From contig LSRX01000674.1 of assembly GCA_001939145.1 (NCBI GenBank), positions 213,011 through 277,010 of the forward strand: a DNA stretch of 64,000 nt, in the 5' to 3' direction. The notes beneath the pieces are model-generated. The model was given only the letters and a program-made list of their open reading frames with translations. It was not told the DNA's origin and did not search any database. Position numbers and translations under genes: made by a program. Position 1 is the first letter of the stretch. The number at the start of each line of letters is the position of its first letter. This document shows positions 13,146 through 20,739 of this stretch, in pieces. Source of the stretch: Symbiodinium microadriaticum. Lineage: Eukaryota > Sar > Dinophyceae > Suessiales > Symbiodiniaceae.

Positions 13146-16100
13146 CCAAAAATCCCATTCTCTCTATTCAGGCTCTTGTACTAGACCGTTCCTATGCTGA
13201 TGCTTACCGTGACCCGGACGGGAAGCCTACTCTAATGATTAGGGCCCCTAAATTCTACACCCTAAACCCTTATGAAGGCCCTTATTTAGGCTCCTAAACC
13301 CTATAATCCCCAATCCCCTTATGATGGCCCCTGCCCCAAAACCCCAATCCCTACAATTTTCTGGAGGCCCCTTATGAAGGCCGCAATGATGCGGGTCTGA
13401 GGTTTCAGCTCCAGGCCCTGCAGGCCTAAACAGGGACAGCTCGAAGAAAACTGAAGCAAGGGGTTCAGGGTTTTGGGGTTTAGGGTTCAGAGTTTTGGGT
13501 TTAGGGTTCAGGGTTTTGGGGTTAAGGGTTCAGAGTTTTTTAATGGGTTTAGGGTTCAGGATTTTGGGGTTTAGGGTTCAGGGCTTGAGCTAGCTCCAGT
13601 CCGTATTTGCTTGCTTTCAAGGAAACCTTTATCGAACCCGATTCTAATTCTTACCCAAACCCGAAGAACCAGACCCCACACCCTCAACCAAGAAGAAGAA
13701 GAACACCTTATNAAACAGGGACAGCTCGAAGAAAACTGAAGCAAGGGGTTCAGGGTTTTGGGGTTTAGGGTTCAGAGTTTTGGGTTTAGGGTTCAGGATT
13801 TTGGGGTTTAGGGTTCAGGGCTTGAGCTAGCTCCAGTCCGTATTTGCTTGCTGGAAACTTCCGACTTGAAACCGGCAATGCGAAATTGTCAAAAGCCTAG
13901 TGTGGCCTAAACCACCAAGCCTAATAGGGCCGAATGTGGAAGCCTGAAAATTAGTAATACCCCTTTCTGGGCTTCCTCTGGGATCGCTATAGCATGCTCC
14001 CCAAAAGCCTGTTCAATTTAGCAAGGTCCCTTTATTAAGCACGCACGCTTTCAAGGAAACCTTTATCGAACCCGATTCTAATTCTTACCCAAACCCGAAG
14101 AACCAGACCCCACACCCTCAACCAAGAAGAAGAAGAACACCTTATAGCACAAAACCAAAGAGCAAGACTCTAAACTCCCAGCCCATAAGCCAGAATCCTA
14201 AATCCCAATAACCCGTTTAAAAATCCCAATCCCAAAACCCTGAGCCACAGACAACTCCAGTTGAGCCCCTTGACTGCCAGGGGCCAGCCTTCCTCTGTCT
14301 TGTTCCACCACCTCCTCAACAGCGGCATGCGCCGCTGAGCTTTCCGCAGTTTGAGGGGCAGAAACAGATGTTCAGGAAGCAAACTCTACACCCTAAGCAC
14401 TGAACCCTAAACTCTAGCCTTTTCTTGGTCATGGGATATCTCAACCCGATGGCTTTTGTTTAGGGGCTGTTTTGGGTCCCTGTAAGGTGCAGGGGTTCGG
14501 GGGTCACTGTAAGGATTCTACAAGCGGTTCTACAAGAAGGAAAGTTTTTATGAGAATATTAAGTTCTTCCGCTTCTTTGAGATTTCCCAATATACTTATC
14601 TCACAGCCTGAAGCACCCCAAGTCTACAATAAGGGGGGCTTTTTCATGGGTTTCGCAGTGCCGGGATGGCGGGCTTCGGCTTTGTGCGTCGATGGCTTCA
14701 GGCTAAGCGGGTTTGAGGGTTTGGGGCATCTTCTACTCCCAAACTTCAGTGACAACCATCCTAAGCCGCTAAAGGCCCTAAAACCCCTAAACCCTAAACC
14801 CCTAAAGGCCCTAAACCCCTAAACCCTAAACCCCTAAAGGCCCTAAACCTTAAAGCCTACGGTCCTACACCCTGAACCCTCCGAGGGCTTCGAGTTTGTG
14901 AATCAATATCATTTGGGTGGTTGTCTAAATTAGGGTCGCTTTGTAGGCCCCATCATAACAAGGACCCCAGAAGGGACGCAAAGTTAGAGAACTACCCATC
15001 TGCTCATCAGTTCGTGATCCTAAAAAAACCCTAAACACTAAACCCGAATGATCATTTCCACTTCCGCCCCATCCGATCGATCAGGAAAGTCGAAGCTGAA
15101 GGCGGATTTGACAACCAGCGAGGCCCAGCAACGAAGTACGCCTTGGGGGTTTCCGGCCGAAGCGCTAAACTCTCTGGACCTGCACTCCCAAAACCCCGTT
15201 CTGGGGTTTGGGATTTGATGAGCGGGTGTAGACAACGGGGNNNNNNNNNNNNNNNGGGGGGTCGAAGGGTGGTCCCTGAGACCCTCACCCTTGACCCTAA
15301 ACCCTAAACCGAAGACTTCTGACCCTGAACCCAAACCAAACCCTTTAAGTGTGAAGCGCGGCCTAACGATCGTTTCGCCGGACGCCTCGTGCTGTGGAGT
15401 AGCATGAAACTATAGTTTGCTCACCCAGGAGTGTAAACGCCGCACCGAAATAACTTTGAGCATCAACCCAAAAGATGCGCTAAATCACAAATTAGTAAAC
15501 CCGAACACCACAAACCAAAACCCTGAAACTCTAAACCTGAATTCCCCATACCACCAAAGCCCCAGACCTAAACCCTCCAACAATAAGCTTCACAGCTGAT
15601 CTCCATTGGGTTTTTGGGTTTAGGTTTGAGAACGTGCAGCTTAAGGTTTTGGGTTTTAGGTTTTAGGTGATGTGACGGGGTTTTTACTACCAGTGGCTTA
15701 GGGTTTAGTAGCTTAGGGGTTAGTGTTTCGGGTCTAGGAATGCTAACAGTGCTGCTGCTGCCACGACTGATTGCATCCATTGCTACTACTAGTGCGGCGA
15801 CTTCTACCACAGCTACTGCAACTGACTCCTGGTATACTTCTCAGAAGTACTATGACCATCCACGCTGCGTTTCTCTGATTACAAACAGAAGTTTAGAACA
15901 GCTAATACTCTCTAGAGTAGTACACATACAGATGGAGATGCCCAAATGTAGTGCGGCAGGTGGACAAGCGGATCGATGTCTCCAAAGTCGAGATATGCCA
16001 GCCGGCAGTTGTTGGCTTCAGGGTTTCGGGGTTTAGGGTTTAGGGGTTTAGGGTTTACCATACGGATTCATTTTCATCCTCTTCGCCGAAGAGCTGCAGG

Positions 16101-19100
16101 GCGGGAGTATGACGTGGGGGAAATTGCGCGGTATTCATCCAAAGAGATAGTAAATCAACTCCCCAATACCTACCAAGCTTCTATACTAGAGTATGCACCA
16201 GACCCTTGTCTTTCGCTCTGAAGGTCCCTATAACTATGAAGGTCCCCATAAACATGAAGGTCCCTAGCCTATAACTATTAAGGTCCCTACACCTATGAAG
16301 GTCCCTATGTTAGTTCGCCGATTCCCGAGGCACCAGGGCCCGACTGTCGATCCTGAGTATTTGGTTCCGTCTTACGAAACCCGAGGGCAGACCAAAATCA
16401 AGCTTCGAAGCGCTTGAGACCCCAAATCCTACACCCCCTGAACCCTAAACCCTCCATTTCTGCCGTGAGTATCGTTCACGATACTTGCTGACATCATGTT
16501 ATGATGACCATTTGGTGTGTGCAGAATCCTGTTCTTACTGACAGTGTACCACTTCTCTAGCAGCCCTGCAGTGTGCAGCGCTGCCGAGTTTTGCTGCTCA
16601 GGTGTCCGGGCAAGGCTTTGGGTTTAGGGTTTAGGGGCCTTTCTTGGAAAGAACTAAACCGTCAGATGTCTACTGCTTGCCCTTGATGATTAACGGCTGC
16701 CGTACCTCGCTTTATGCAGTCACCTTGAGAGTCGCAGCTTTTGGTTTACGGTTAAGGTCGCAGATTTGTGATGGCGCCTTAGTGCGACCTCCGCCTCAGG
16801 ACCGGTGATCTTGGCACAGCGAACTGCTGTGGCGAACCCCGGTGAGCGGTGAGGGAGGTCGGAGGCAGCCTTGCGCAGACCGTTCGCTGGAACGCTTGCA
16901 GAACCAGTCACAGAACCCATGCAGAATCCTGTATAGATTCCCCAAAACAGCCCTTTCTCCCTAAACCCCAAACCCTAAACTGCAACCCGGACCGCTGGCG
17001 CTTTCTCCGGGAGCCCAGGGCTCTCGGATGTTTCACAGCCACGTGGGCTAATGTTACTTACCAGTCTGATAAGGGTTCCTTATAAGGGCTCTGTACAGGG
17101 TTTTATAGGGGCTCTATGACAGGATCTGCGGTTTAGATTGAAGGGCTTTCCATGCTATGCAAGGGTGCCCTAATTCCTGGAACCCTTATCAACCCTTATC
17201 ACGTCCTTAGCCATGGTAGCTACAGCCAGCACATGGGATACCAGGCCCTCTTCAGGAGGGTTAGGTAAACCCTAAACCCTAATCCCTAAACCCTAAACCC
17301 TAAACCCTAATCCCTAAACCCTAATCCCTAAACCCTAAACCCTAAAACCCTAAACCGGTGCGGGAAGCCCCCATGGGAGCCATTGGATCACTTTCCCCGC
17401 GAGGCGGGCCGACCCGGAGCCTCCAAATCGCACTCCCAAGCCCGAGCCCAACAGCCCGCAGCCTAAACCCCAAACCCCGAAAAGCTTAAACCCTAAACCC
17501 TCTAAGCCCTAAGCCCTAAAGCCCGAAAAGCTTAAACCCTAAACCCTCTAAGCCCTAAGCCCTTTCGGGCTTAAGCCCTAAACCTGCTTAGTTCACCCTA
17601 AGCCTTAAAGCCTAGAGCCCGAAGCCCGGAAAGCTCAAACCCTAAACCCTCTCTCTCTTCACCCTAAAAGAAGCCCGAAAGGCTTAAACCCCAAACCCTC
17701 TTAGTCCTAGGAAGCGGTAGTCGAAGCAGCCCATGACTCGGCAATTGAATTTGGGCGAGGACGGATGTGGTGCAAGACACCCAGTTCCCTGTTAGGGTTT
17801 AGGGGTTTAGGGGTTTAGGGTTTAGGGGTTATTTAGGGTTTAGGGTTTAGGGTTTAGGATGTCGTTGTGTTAAGAGCGACGTGTTCTCTCACGGAAACCC
17901 TGTTTGGGGAATCGTCCAAGTAGCTGTGTGGGTCTAGACTCATTGCTAGCATCAGGGTTCGGTCTAGGGCTTGCGTCCCCAAAGCCTGGAAATTCGACGA
18001 AGGGAGTTGCAAACCAGAGCCCAACAGCCGCAAAGCCTGAGTCTGTTTCATTAGGAGACACCGAGAAACACCTAAGACCTAAGAAGCCATCTGTGCAGGG
18101 ATTGCAAAGTTTGGCACGGAGCACCCCTACAAACCCCATAGGCCCTATAAGCCCTATAAGCCCTATAAACTCTATAAACCCTATAAAGCCCCATAAGCCC
18201 CAAACCCTCAAACCCCAGGCCTTCAGCCCTTAACCCTGCCATCGCATCCTGTGCCCGATCCGACATTGAATTCGCCGCTGCAGAACTGCACAAAAGAGGG
18301 CTGTGCCTTTTTGGGGTCGCCCGGGGATTCTGGGTAGAAGGACATGGGCAGGGCCAGGGTTCTTATGCTTTCGACTGCTTAGGACAAGGCCCAGTTAAAC
18401 ACGTATCACCCCTTCGCATTCCTTTCGAAGACTTGAAGCTGAGACTTGAAGAGAGCACACGTCTGCGCCCAGGCATTTTATGCCCTATGCCAGTCTGAAT
18501 AACCGTCGGGATAGAGGTGACCTCTAATGCGGGACGTCTGAATGTTGGGTAATCCACTCTTTTGTATTCCTTCTTCTGACAAAACTGTAATGACCTTGAA
18601 TCTATACAATAATCTACAATATATATATATACACACATATATATATATATATATGTATAATCATAATCTGTGTATAATCATCTTTTATCTACCCCCCAGA
18701 ACCCTAAGGCCTTGATATTCACCTTGATTCCTAGTCGACAGCTCTGAAGCCGATTGGGAGACACTGGAAAAAAAGGGTGCTAAACCCAAAGAGACCTTAA
18801 AGCCTTCTTTAGGGATTCAGGGTTTAGGGTTTAGGGCAGAAGCTTTAAATCCAACCCTGAACCCAAGGACCTGGGTCACCGGCCGCCGCCCGTTTTTTGT
18901 TTTTTTTTTGGGGGGGGGGGGAATTCTGTAGCCGCGCCCCCTCTGCGTGGCGCTTTGTGGGGCTGCCGGCCCGATTCCTAAAAGAGGTTTCAGGTCTTTT
19001 GCATCGGGGTTTAGGGTTTAGGATGTAGGGTTTAGGGTTGAGGGTTTGGGGCTTTAGTTGAGGGGTTTACGTAATTGTGGGGTTTGGTTCAGAGTTGAGG

Positions 19101-19307
19101 TTAAAGGGTTTGAGCTCAATTTTGTTGCCTGTTGGTTTTTCAGATTCCTGTGTAGCCCCATTTGCATCCTTACATCCTTATAAAAACCCTCGGTTTGGGG
19201 CTTAGGGTATTTGTAGGGTTCAGGGTTTTGGGTTCAGGGTTTAGGGTGTAGGGTTTAGGGCCCCTTCTTGCTGTATCCTCGAGCCCTGCGGATCCTTGAG
19301 ATCAACT
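607..19307 (+). CDS. Leucine-rich repeat (ribonuclease-inhibitor / NLRC3-like) gene, multi-exon, ends not found
   Basis: The product is a solenoid LRR protein, presumably a protein-interaction scaffold; no partner or pathway can be read. Exons at 5941-6017, 6404-6455, 6891-6913, 7389-7415, 7884-7929, 8501-8533, 9215-9235, 10161-10200, 13380-13401, 14281-14324 and 15163-15197 join in phase (420 nt). They yield units beginning LTELYL, LRVLDL, LVTLNL, LRHLVL and LNSLDL, spaced 28, 28, 28 and 29 residues. That is the A/B spacing of ribonuclease-inhibitor LRRs. Exons 2157-2236 and 2438-2502 join to another exact 28-residue unit. Weaker exons lie at 607-659, 4081-4120 and 19284-19307. Donors are GT, GC and GA. 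Neither a start codon nor a stop was found, so one or more LRR genes could be present across 18.7 kb. The LRR family is certain; gene boundaries are inferred. Confidence 0.75.
660..2156. other. Intron-like stretch, no exon recognised
   Basis: It contains (TA)n tracts around 739-790 and 1037-1118, a GTAT tract, TTTAGGG-like motifs at 1200-1365 and 1440-1490, CCCTAAA motifs at 1118-1142 and 1495-1515, and CCCTATAAA repeats at 1985-2140. Any connecting LRR exon here was too short to be seen. Confidence 0.6.
739..1118. repeat. AT-rich microsatellite cluster (TA)n / (GTAT)n
   Basis: (TA)n tracts, TGTG tracts and a (GTAT)n tract at about 1055-1095 follow one another in an AT-rich block that contrasts with the GC-balanced flanks. 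Confidence 0.85.
2157..2236 (+). CDS. LRR exon
   Basis: The acceptor CGCGAG is followed by G. Frame from 2157 includes LQLRSNAIGPQGLRSICDAL, a near-consensus RI-like repeat. Ending at 2236 before a GA donor joins it in phase to the exon at 2438 and makes the repeat exactly 28 residues. A GT donor at 2244 is possible but would break the spacing. Confidence 0.8.
2281..2393. repeat. Interstitial telomere-like array, TTTAGGG orientation
   Basis: Degenerate TTTAGGG / CTTTAGGG units follow directly after the LRR exon within the intron. Confidence 0.9.
2438..2502 (+). CDS. LRR exon (start of next repeat)
   Basis: AG/G acceptor at 2436-2438. In phase with the preceding exon it reads STPSVRRFDISMNPSLPWNL, that is, the end of one repeat and the L-x-x-F-D-I-S-M-N core of the next. 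A GT donor follows at 2503. Confidence 0.75.
2521..2765. repeat. Interstitial telomere-like array, CCCTAAA orientation
   Basis: About 245 bases of CCCTAAA, CCCTGAA, CCCTAAG and CTCTAAA variants. One of the longest such arrays in the window. Confidence 0.95.
2861..3040. repeat. Interstitial telomere-like array, TTTAGGG orientation
   Basis: Units mostly of the form GGGGTTTAG. The segment 2771-2834 between this and the opposite array is open in one frame but has no recognisable motif. Confidence 0.9.
3183..3283. mobile_element. MITE-like fold-back element, family A copy 1
   Basis: 101 bp with perfect 17-bp terminal inverted repeats (ATATGGGTAGTTCTCTA and its complement). The inner parts (GGGTCC... 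and ...GGACCC) also pair. It has no coding capacity. The copy at 40371-40479 is its reverse complement. A transposase-mobilised origin is inferred; a structural fold-back origin is possible. Confidence 0.75.
3455..3575. repeat. TTTAGGG-type array
   Basis: Degenerate GGGTTTAGG units within an intron of the LRR gene. Confidence 0.85.
3691..4060. repeat. CCCTAAA-type array, interrupted
   Basis: CCCTAAA variants at 3691-3830 and again at 3965-4040, the second directly upstream of the LRR exon at 4081. Confidence 0.85.
4081..4120 (+). CDS. LRR exon fragment
   Basis: AG/G acceptor. The frame reads LVQLLQSSPELLE, matching the last third of an RI-like repeat (L-V-x-L-L-x-x-x-P-x-L). It could end at 4117 (GA donor) or 4120 (GT donor). 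CCCTAAA motifs precede it and TTTAGGG motifs follow. Confidence 0.55.
4326..4393 (+). CDS. Candidate exon, function unknown
   Basis: AG/G acceptor and GC donor with an open frame including AEIEPWHKFRVSQ. It lies between CCCTAAA motifs (4265-4295) and TTTAGGG motifs (4425-4437). It does not fit the LRR consensus, so its membership in the LRR gene is doubtful. Confidence 0.3.
5179..5290 (+). CDS. Candidate exon region, weak
   Basis: One frame is open from an AG/G acceptor at 5178 to 5308 and contains MRVFCLRGK, reminiscent of an LRR core. No convincing donor or full repeat was seen. Confidence 0.2.
5318..5354. repeat. Short dispersed repeat, family D
   Basis: Contains TCTATTCTAATTATTAAGG followed by CCCCTACG. 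Related copies with consensus CCCTATTCTAATNATTAAGG then CCCCTA occur at about 13221, 41715, 47805, 49951, 52039, 54405, 62131 and 63391. Confidence 0.65.
5450..5502. mobile_element. Short fold-back element, family C copy 1
   Basis: 53 bp starting GTTACCATA and ending TATGGTAAC, with an inner GTGGATCTATAGTA. A close copy lies at 55744-55796 and a right half at about 10993-11030. Confidence 0.6.
5941..6017 (+). CDS. LRR exon
   Basis: AG/G acceptor. The frame from 5941 includes VHLGRMMRTNTTLTELYLG, the end of one repeat and the start of the next. A GT donor at 6018 leaves phase 2. The codon completed at 6404 is Arg, continuing the repeat. Confidence 0.8.
6270..6341. repeat. (CAG)24 microsatellite, intronic
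   Basis: 24 uninterrupted CAG units. It lies inside the intron between the LRR exons ending at 6017 and starting at 6404, so the Gln, Ala and Cys homopolymer frames over it are not real proteins. Confidence 0.95.
6404..6455 (+). CDS. LRR exon
   Basis: AG/G acceptor, GC donor at 6456. It reads MRDDGIRQLVDFLLENK, repeat positions 11-27. It joins in phase to both neighbours. Confidence 0.85.
6891..6913 (+). CDS. LRR micro-exon (23 nt)
   Basis: AG/G acceptor, GC donor at 6914. It reads VLRVLDLR, the L-x-x-L-D-L core. Telomere-like motifs of CCCTAAA type lie upstream and TTTAGGG type downstream. Confidence 0.8.
6955..7065. repeat. TTTAGGG-type array
   Basis: Dense GGGTTTAGG units start about 40 bases after the 23-nt exon. 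Confidence 0.9.
7389..7415 (+). CDS. LRR micro-exon (27 nt)
   Basis: AG/G acceptor, GT donor at 7416. It reads CNELGAVGA and completes the asparagine position of the repeat begun at 6891. Confidence 0.8.
7884..7929 (+). CDS. LRR exon
   Basis: AG/G acceptor, GC donor at 7930. It reads YYLGTLLVHTSTLVT, filling repeat positions 17-28 and the first three of the next, in exact register. Confidence 0.75.
7982..8170. repeat. CCCTAAA / CCCTATAAA array
   Basis: Degenerate units within an LRR intron, followed by a (CTC)n-rich tract at 8375-8440. No exon was recognised between 7930 and 8500. Confidence 0.85.
8501..8533 (+). CDS. LRR exon
   Basis: Reads LNLSCNRIGEK. The acceptor is AG/T rather than AG/G. 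The start was chosen because it joins in phase with 7929 and keeps the 28-residue spacing. A GA donor follows at 8534. Confidence 0.75.
8760..9180. repeat. CCCTAAA array switching to TTTAGGG at about 9010
   Basis: CCCTAAA-type units at 8760-9005 give way to TTTAGGG-type units at 9010-9180, all inside one LRR intron. This order is opposite to that in most UXS introns. Confidence 0.8.
9215..9235 (+). CDS. LRR micro-exon (21 nt)
   Basis: Reads GARALAE. The acceptor GTGCAG/G and the GC donor at 9236 were chosen over alternatives because they alone give the canonical LAEGLSENKTL spacing with the next exon. Confidence 0.75.
9535..9868. repeat. Trinucleotide / compound microsatellite (CTC, GTA, CAG, TAC, TCT)
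   Basis: About 330 bases of shifting trinucleotide tracts. Poly-Leu, poly-Val and poly-Thr frames over it are artefacts. It lies in the intron between the exons at 9215 and 10161. Confidence 0.95.
10161..10200 (+). CDS. LRR exon
   Basis: AG/G acceptor, GC donor at 10201. It reads GLSENKTLRHLVL, the end of the third rebuilt repeat and the start of the fourth. Confidence 0.85.
11766..12115. repeat. Tetranucleotide tract (TTAC / CATA / TGCC)n
   Basis: A (TGCC)n core at about 11935-11998 is flanked by (TTAC)n and CATAC tracts. The Leu-Pro-Ala-Cys frames over it are artefacts. Confidence 0.95.
12541..12625. repeat. CCCTAAA array
   Basis: Near-perfect CCCTAAA units with a few CTCTAAA variants. 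Confidence 0.95.
12670..12715 (+). CDS. Candidate exon, weakly LRR-like
   Basis: AG/G acceptor, possible GT or GC donors near 12716. The frame reads GSPLETLRIFHNRW. It does not keep the repeat register of the chained exons. Confidence 0.3.
12906..12975. repeat. TTTAGGG array
   Basis: Near-perfect TTTAGGG units, among the least degenerate in the window. Confidence 0.95.
13111..13142. repeat. (AT)n microsatellite
   Basis: About 16 AT units. Confidence 0.95.
13380..13401 (+). CDS. LRR micro-exon (22 nt)
   Basis: AG/G acceptor, GT donor. It joins in phase to 10200 and reads RNDAGLR. This puts N at repeat position 9 and G at 12, as the family requires. Confidence 0.5.
13427..14145. repeat. Duplicated segments across a one-base gap
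   Basis: The segment starting AAACAGGGACAGCTCGAAG occurs at 13427 and again at 13713, directly after a single N at 13712. The segment starting CTTTCAAGGAAACC occurs at 13615-13711 and again at 14049-14144. The second copy has about 200 extra bases (13852-14048) between the two segments. This pattern fits two overlapping contig ends, or two haplotypes, joined by the N. Confidence 0.85.
14281..14324 (+). CDS. LRR exon
   Basis: AG/G acceptor, GC donor at 14325. It reads GQPSSVLFHHLLNS. Joined in phase to 13401 and 15163 it makes a 29-residue B-type repeat (…HHLLNSALNSLDL…). Confidence 0.55.
14911..14999. mobile_element. MITE-like fold-back element, family A copy 3 (diverged)
   Basis: Begins TTTGGGTGGTTGTCTAAATT and ends GTTAGAGAACTACCCAT. 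Inner GGGTCGC / GCAAAG arms are diverged relative to the copies at 3183 and 40371. Confidence 0.65.
15163..15197 (+). CDS. LRR exon
   Basis: Reads LNSLDLHSQNP from an AG/C acceptor, with a GT donor at 15198. In phase with 14324. The same frame is open upstream to 15049, so a longer exon is possible. Confidence 0.55.
15241..15255. other. Assembly gap (15 N) in a poly-G run
   Basis: N run flanked by GGGG on the left and GGGGGGG on the right. Confidence 0.95.
16213..16312. repeat. Short tandem repeat, TATGAAGGTCCC units
   Basis: Five to six imperfect units of about 17-24 bases (ACTATGAAGGTCCCTA and variants). The unit resembles the 3' end of family D. Confidence 0.8.
17271..17355. repeat. CCCTAAA array with CCCTAAT variants
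   Basis: About 12 near-perfect units, some TAATCCC. Confidence 0.95.
17711..17769 (+). CDS. Candidate exon, function unknown
   Basis: AG/G acceptor after CCTAG and a GT donor. Only one frame is open: EAVVEAAHDSAIEFG…. CCCTAAA motifs precede it and TTTAGGG motifs follow it. Confidence 0.4.
18893..18921. repeat. T-run / G-run junction
   Basis: A T-rich run of 16 bases (one G interruption) directly followed by about 12 G. Similar junctions occur at 12794-12820 and 38628-38649, and in the opposite orientation at 48349-48378. Confidence 0.9.
19284..19307 (+). CDS. LRR exon fragment
   Basis: Reads LRILEIN, an L-x-x-L-x-I core, from an AG/C acceptor to a GC donor at 19308. It is the most downstream LRR-like signal. 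Confidence 0.4.
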
Positions 19308-19786
19308 GCTTTTGACCCTTCCGGGGGGGAGCTGAGATCAAAAGATGAGTTGGTAGAGGTGCTCTATGATTTCTATACCGTCCTCATGCAGCCTTCGACG
19401 ATACTAGCTAGACCCTTCAATCCGAAACCCAAAAGCTTCAAGCCCAGTACGCCCGTGCACCCAAAACCCGAAACTTAGGTTCAATGAAGAAGTGACAGCG
19501 CCCGGGGCCAAGCTTCTCAGCTGTTGGGTTTCGGAGTTGAGAACTGAGAGTTTGACTGCATGCAACCACCCCTCTCCCCGCTCTCCCCTCGCCCCTCCCC
19601 CAACTTAAGCGCCACTATCACTGTCATCGTTGAGGAGGCTGGCCTGAGGCTCGTTACGATACGCTTGGATGCAGCATGTAACCTACGACTTCGAGTGTCC
19701 GTCGTCGTGAGCCACGGCATCAGTCCGCAAAAGGCTGGGGATTTTGTGTGTGCGTGTGTGATGTGGTTAGTGTTCATTTGAGTGAT

Positions 19787-19812
19787 TGCGTGTGTGTGTG
19801 TGTGTGTGTGCT

Positions 19813-19857
<45 letters not shown>

Positions 19858-19876
19858 GCGTGTGTGTGTGTGTACG
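19787..19876. repeat. (GT)n-(TA)n-(GT)n microsatellite
   Basis: GT dinucleotides flank a (TA)n core. Val-Cys and Thr-His frames over it are artefacts. Confidence 0.95.
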
Positions 19877-20535
19877 TACACATATCATTACAAACAAGTG
19901 TTCGCGGGTAACGGATGGATGCGCCGATCGATGGATGAATGGACGGATGGGTGGATGCAGGAGGGAGGGCGAGTATGGGGTTATGTTGGCGCGCGTAGGC
20001 TTGCCTGTGCCGGCCAGCCACCAGGTGGTTCGCACGAAAGATCAGCCATTACAGCCCACATCCGAAGCTCGAAGGTTTACACCTTGCAGCCTAAATCTCC
20101 GAACCCGATAACGATAACATCCTCCAGGACGCCAAGCTGCACTTCTTATGAATCCATATACATCTCCCCAGGCCCTAGCCGTTAGATCCTTCTAAACAGA
20201 CCGAGCTTCCAAAAGGCCCGTCACTGATGGCGCTGCTGAGGGTGGCGCTCGTCGGTGTTGGGCCGGCCTCCTTTGAAGGGCTCCCTTGAGTTCGTAGTGC
20301 ACCAAGGAGTAATCTAATGTCATATTATACGAACTTTGCAACTGTGTTGTGGCAATGGTTATCGGCGTAGTTTTGGGGTCTAGCGCTACGGGTTCTTCGG
20401 GCCTGAGCCACGGGGTTTCCACCTAAGCATCGTCAGAGGGAGCCCAGACTTTCTGCCCTGACAGGTCTGGCTGTAGGGCTGCTTTTAGGATTCCTAGGCC
20501 CTGAAGCCTAAACCCTAAAACCCGAAACCCTCGAC

Positions 20536-20652
20536 CGTACCGTAGCACCCTGTGCTCGTGGTGTCCTTCTCGCAGCCACGTGGCTCGTGGAGAACCCAGA
20601 CTCTGGGACGACCGGGGCTCGCCGCCGGACTGCACTTCATCTTGTGGTGAGC
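20536..20652. CDS. Candidate exon, strand uncertain
   Basis: It is GC-balanced and unique-looking, with CCCTAAA motifs before and TTTAGGG motifs after (a symmetric arrangement on both strands). On + there is an AG/C acceptor near 20575 and a GTGAGC donor at 20647. On - there is an AG/G acceptor at 20652 followed by ATG at 20640. No family was recognised. Confidence 0.25.
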
Positions 20653-20720
20653 CTGCTTTCTTGGGGGTTTAGGGCGAGGGTTATCTTAGGGTTCTAAGAA
20701 CCCTGAACCCTATACTCCTA

Positions 20721-20735
20721 CCAAAATGGCTACGG
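20721..20735 (-). other. 15-nt match to dinoflagellate spliced leader
   Basis: The - strand reads CCGTAGCCATTTTGG, identical to the first 15 fixed bases of the dinoflagellate trans-spliced leader. The base before it (G) fits the leader's degenerate first position. The leader's last six bases (CTCAAG) are not present after it. It could be a truncated relict leader or chance. Confidence 0.45.
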
Positions 20736-20739
20736 CTCA

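Larger units (their letters stand above)
10201..13379. other. Long intron-like stretch, 3.2 kb
   Basis: It holds a non-repetitive part (10201-11760), tetranucleotide tracts (11766-12115), CCCTAAA arrays (12541-12620), a T/G homopolymer junction (12794-12820) and a TTTAGGG array (12906-12975). One possible exon at 12670-12715 reads GSPLETLRIFHNRW, which is weakly LRR-like but out of register. Confidence 0.5.
15198..19283. other. Intron-like stretch, candidate exons only
   Basis: It contains many telomere-like arrays (17271-17355, 17462-17700, 17791-17860, 18125-18205). The best candidate exon is 17711-17769. A second possible exonic patch near 18235-18310 (open frame ending ELHKRGLC) has no clear splice sites. 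The long open frame 17904-18233 is repeat-derived. Confidence 0.5.
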
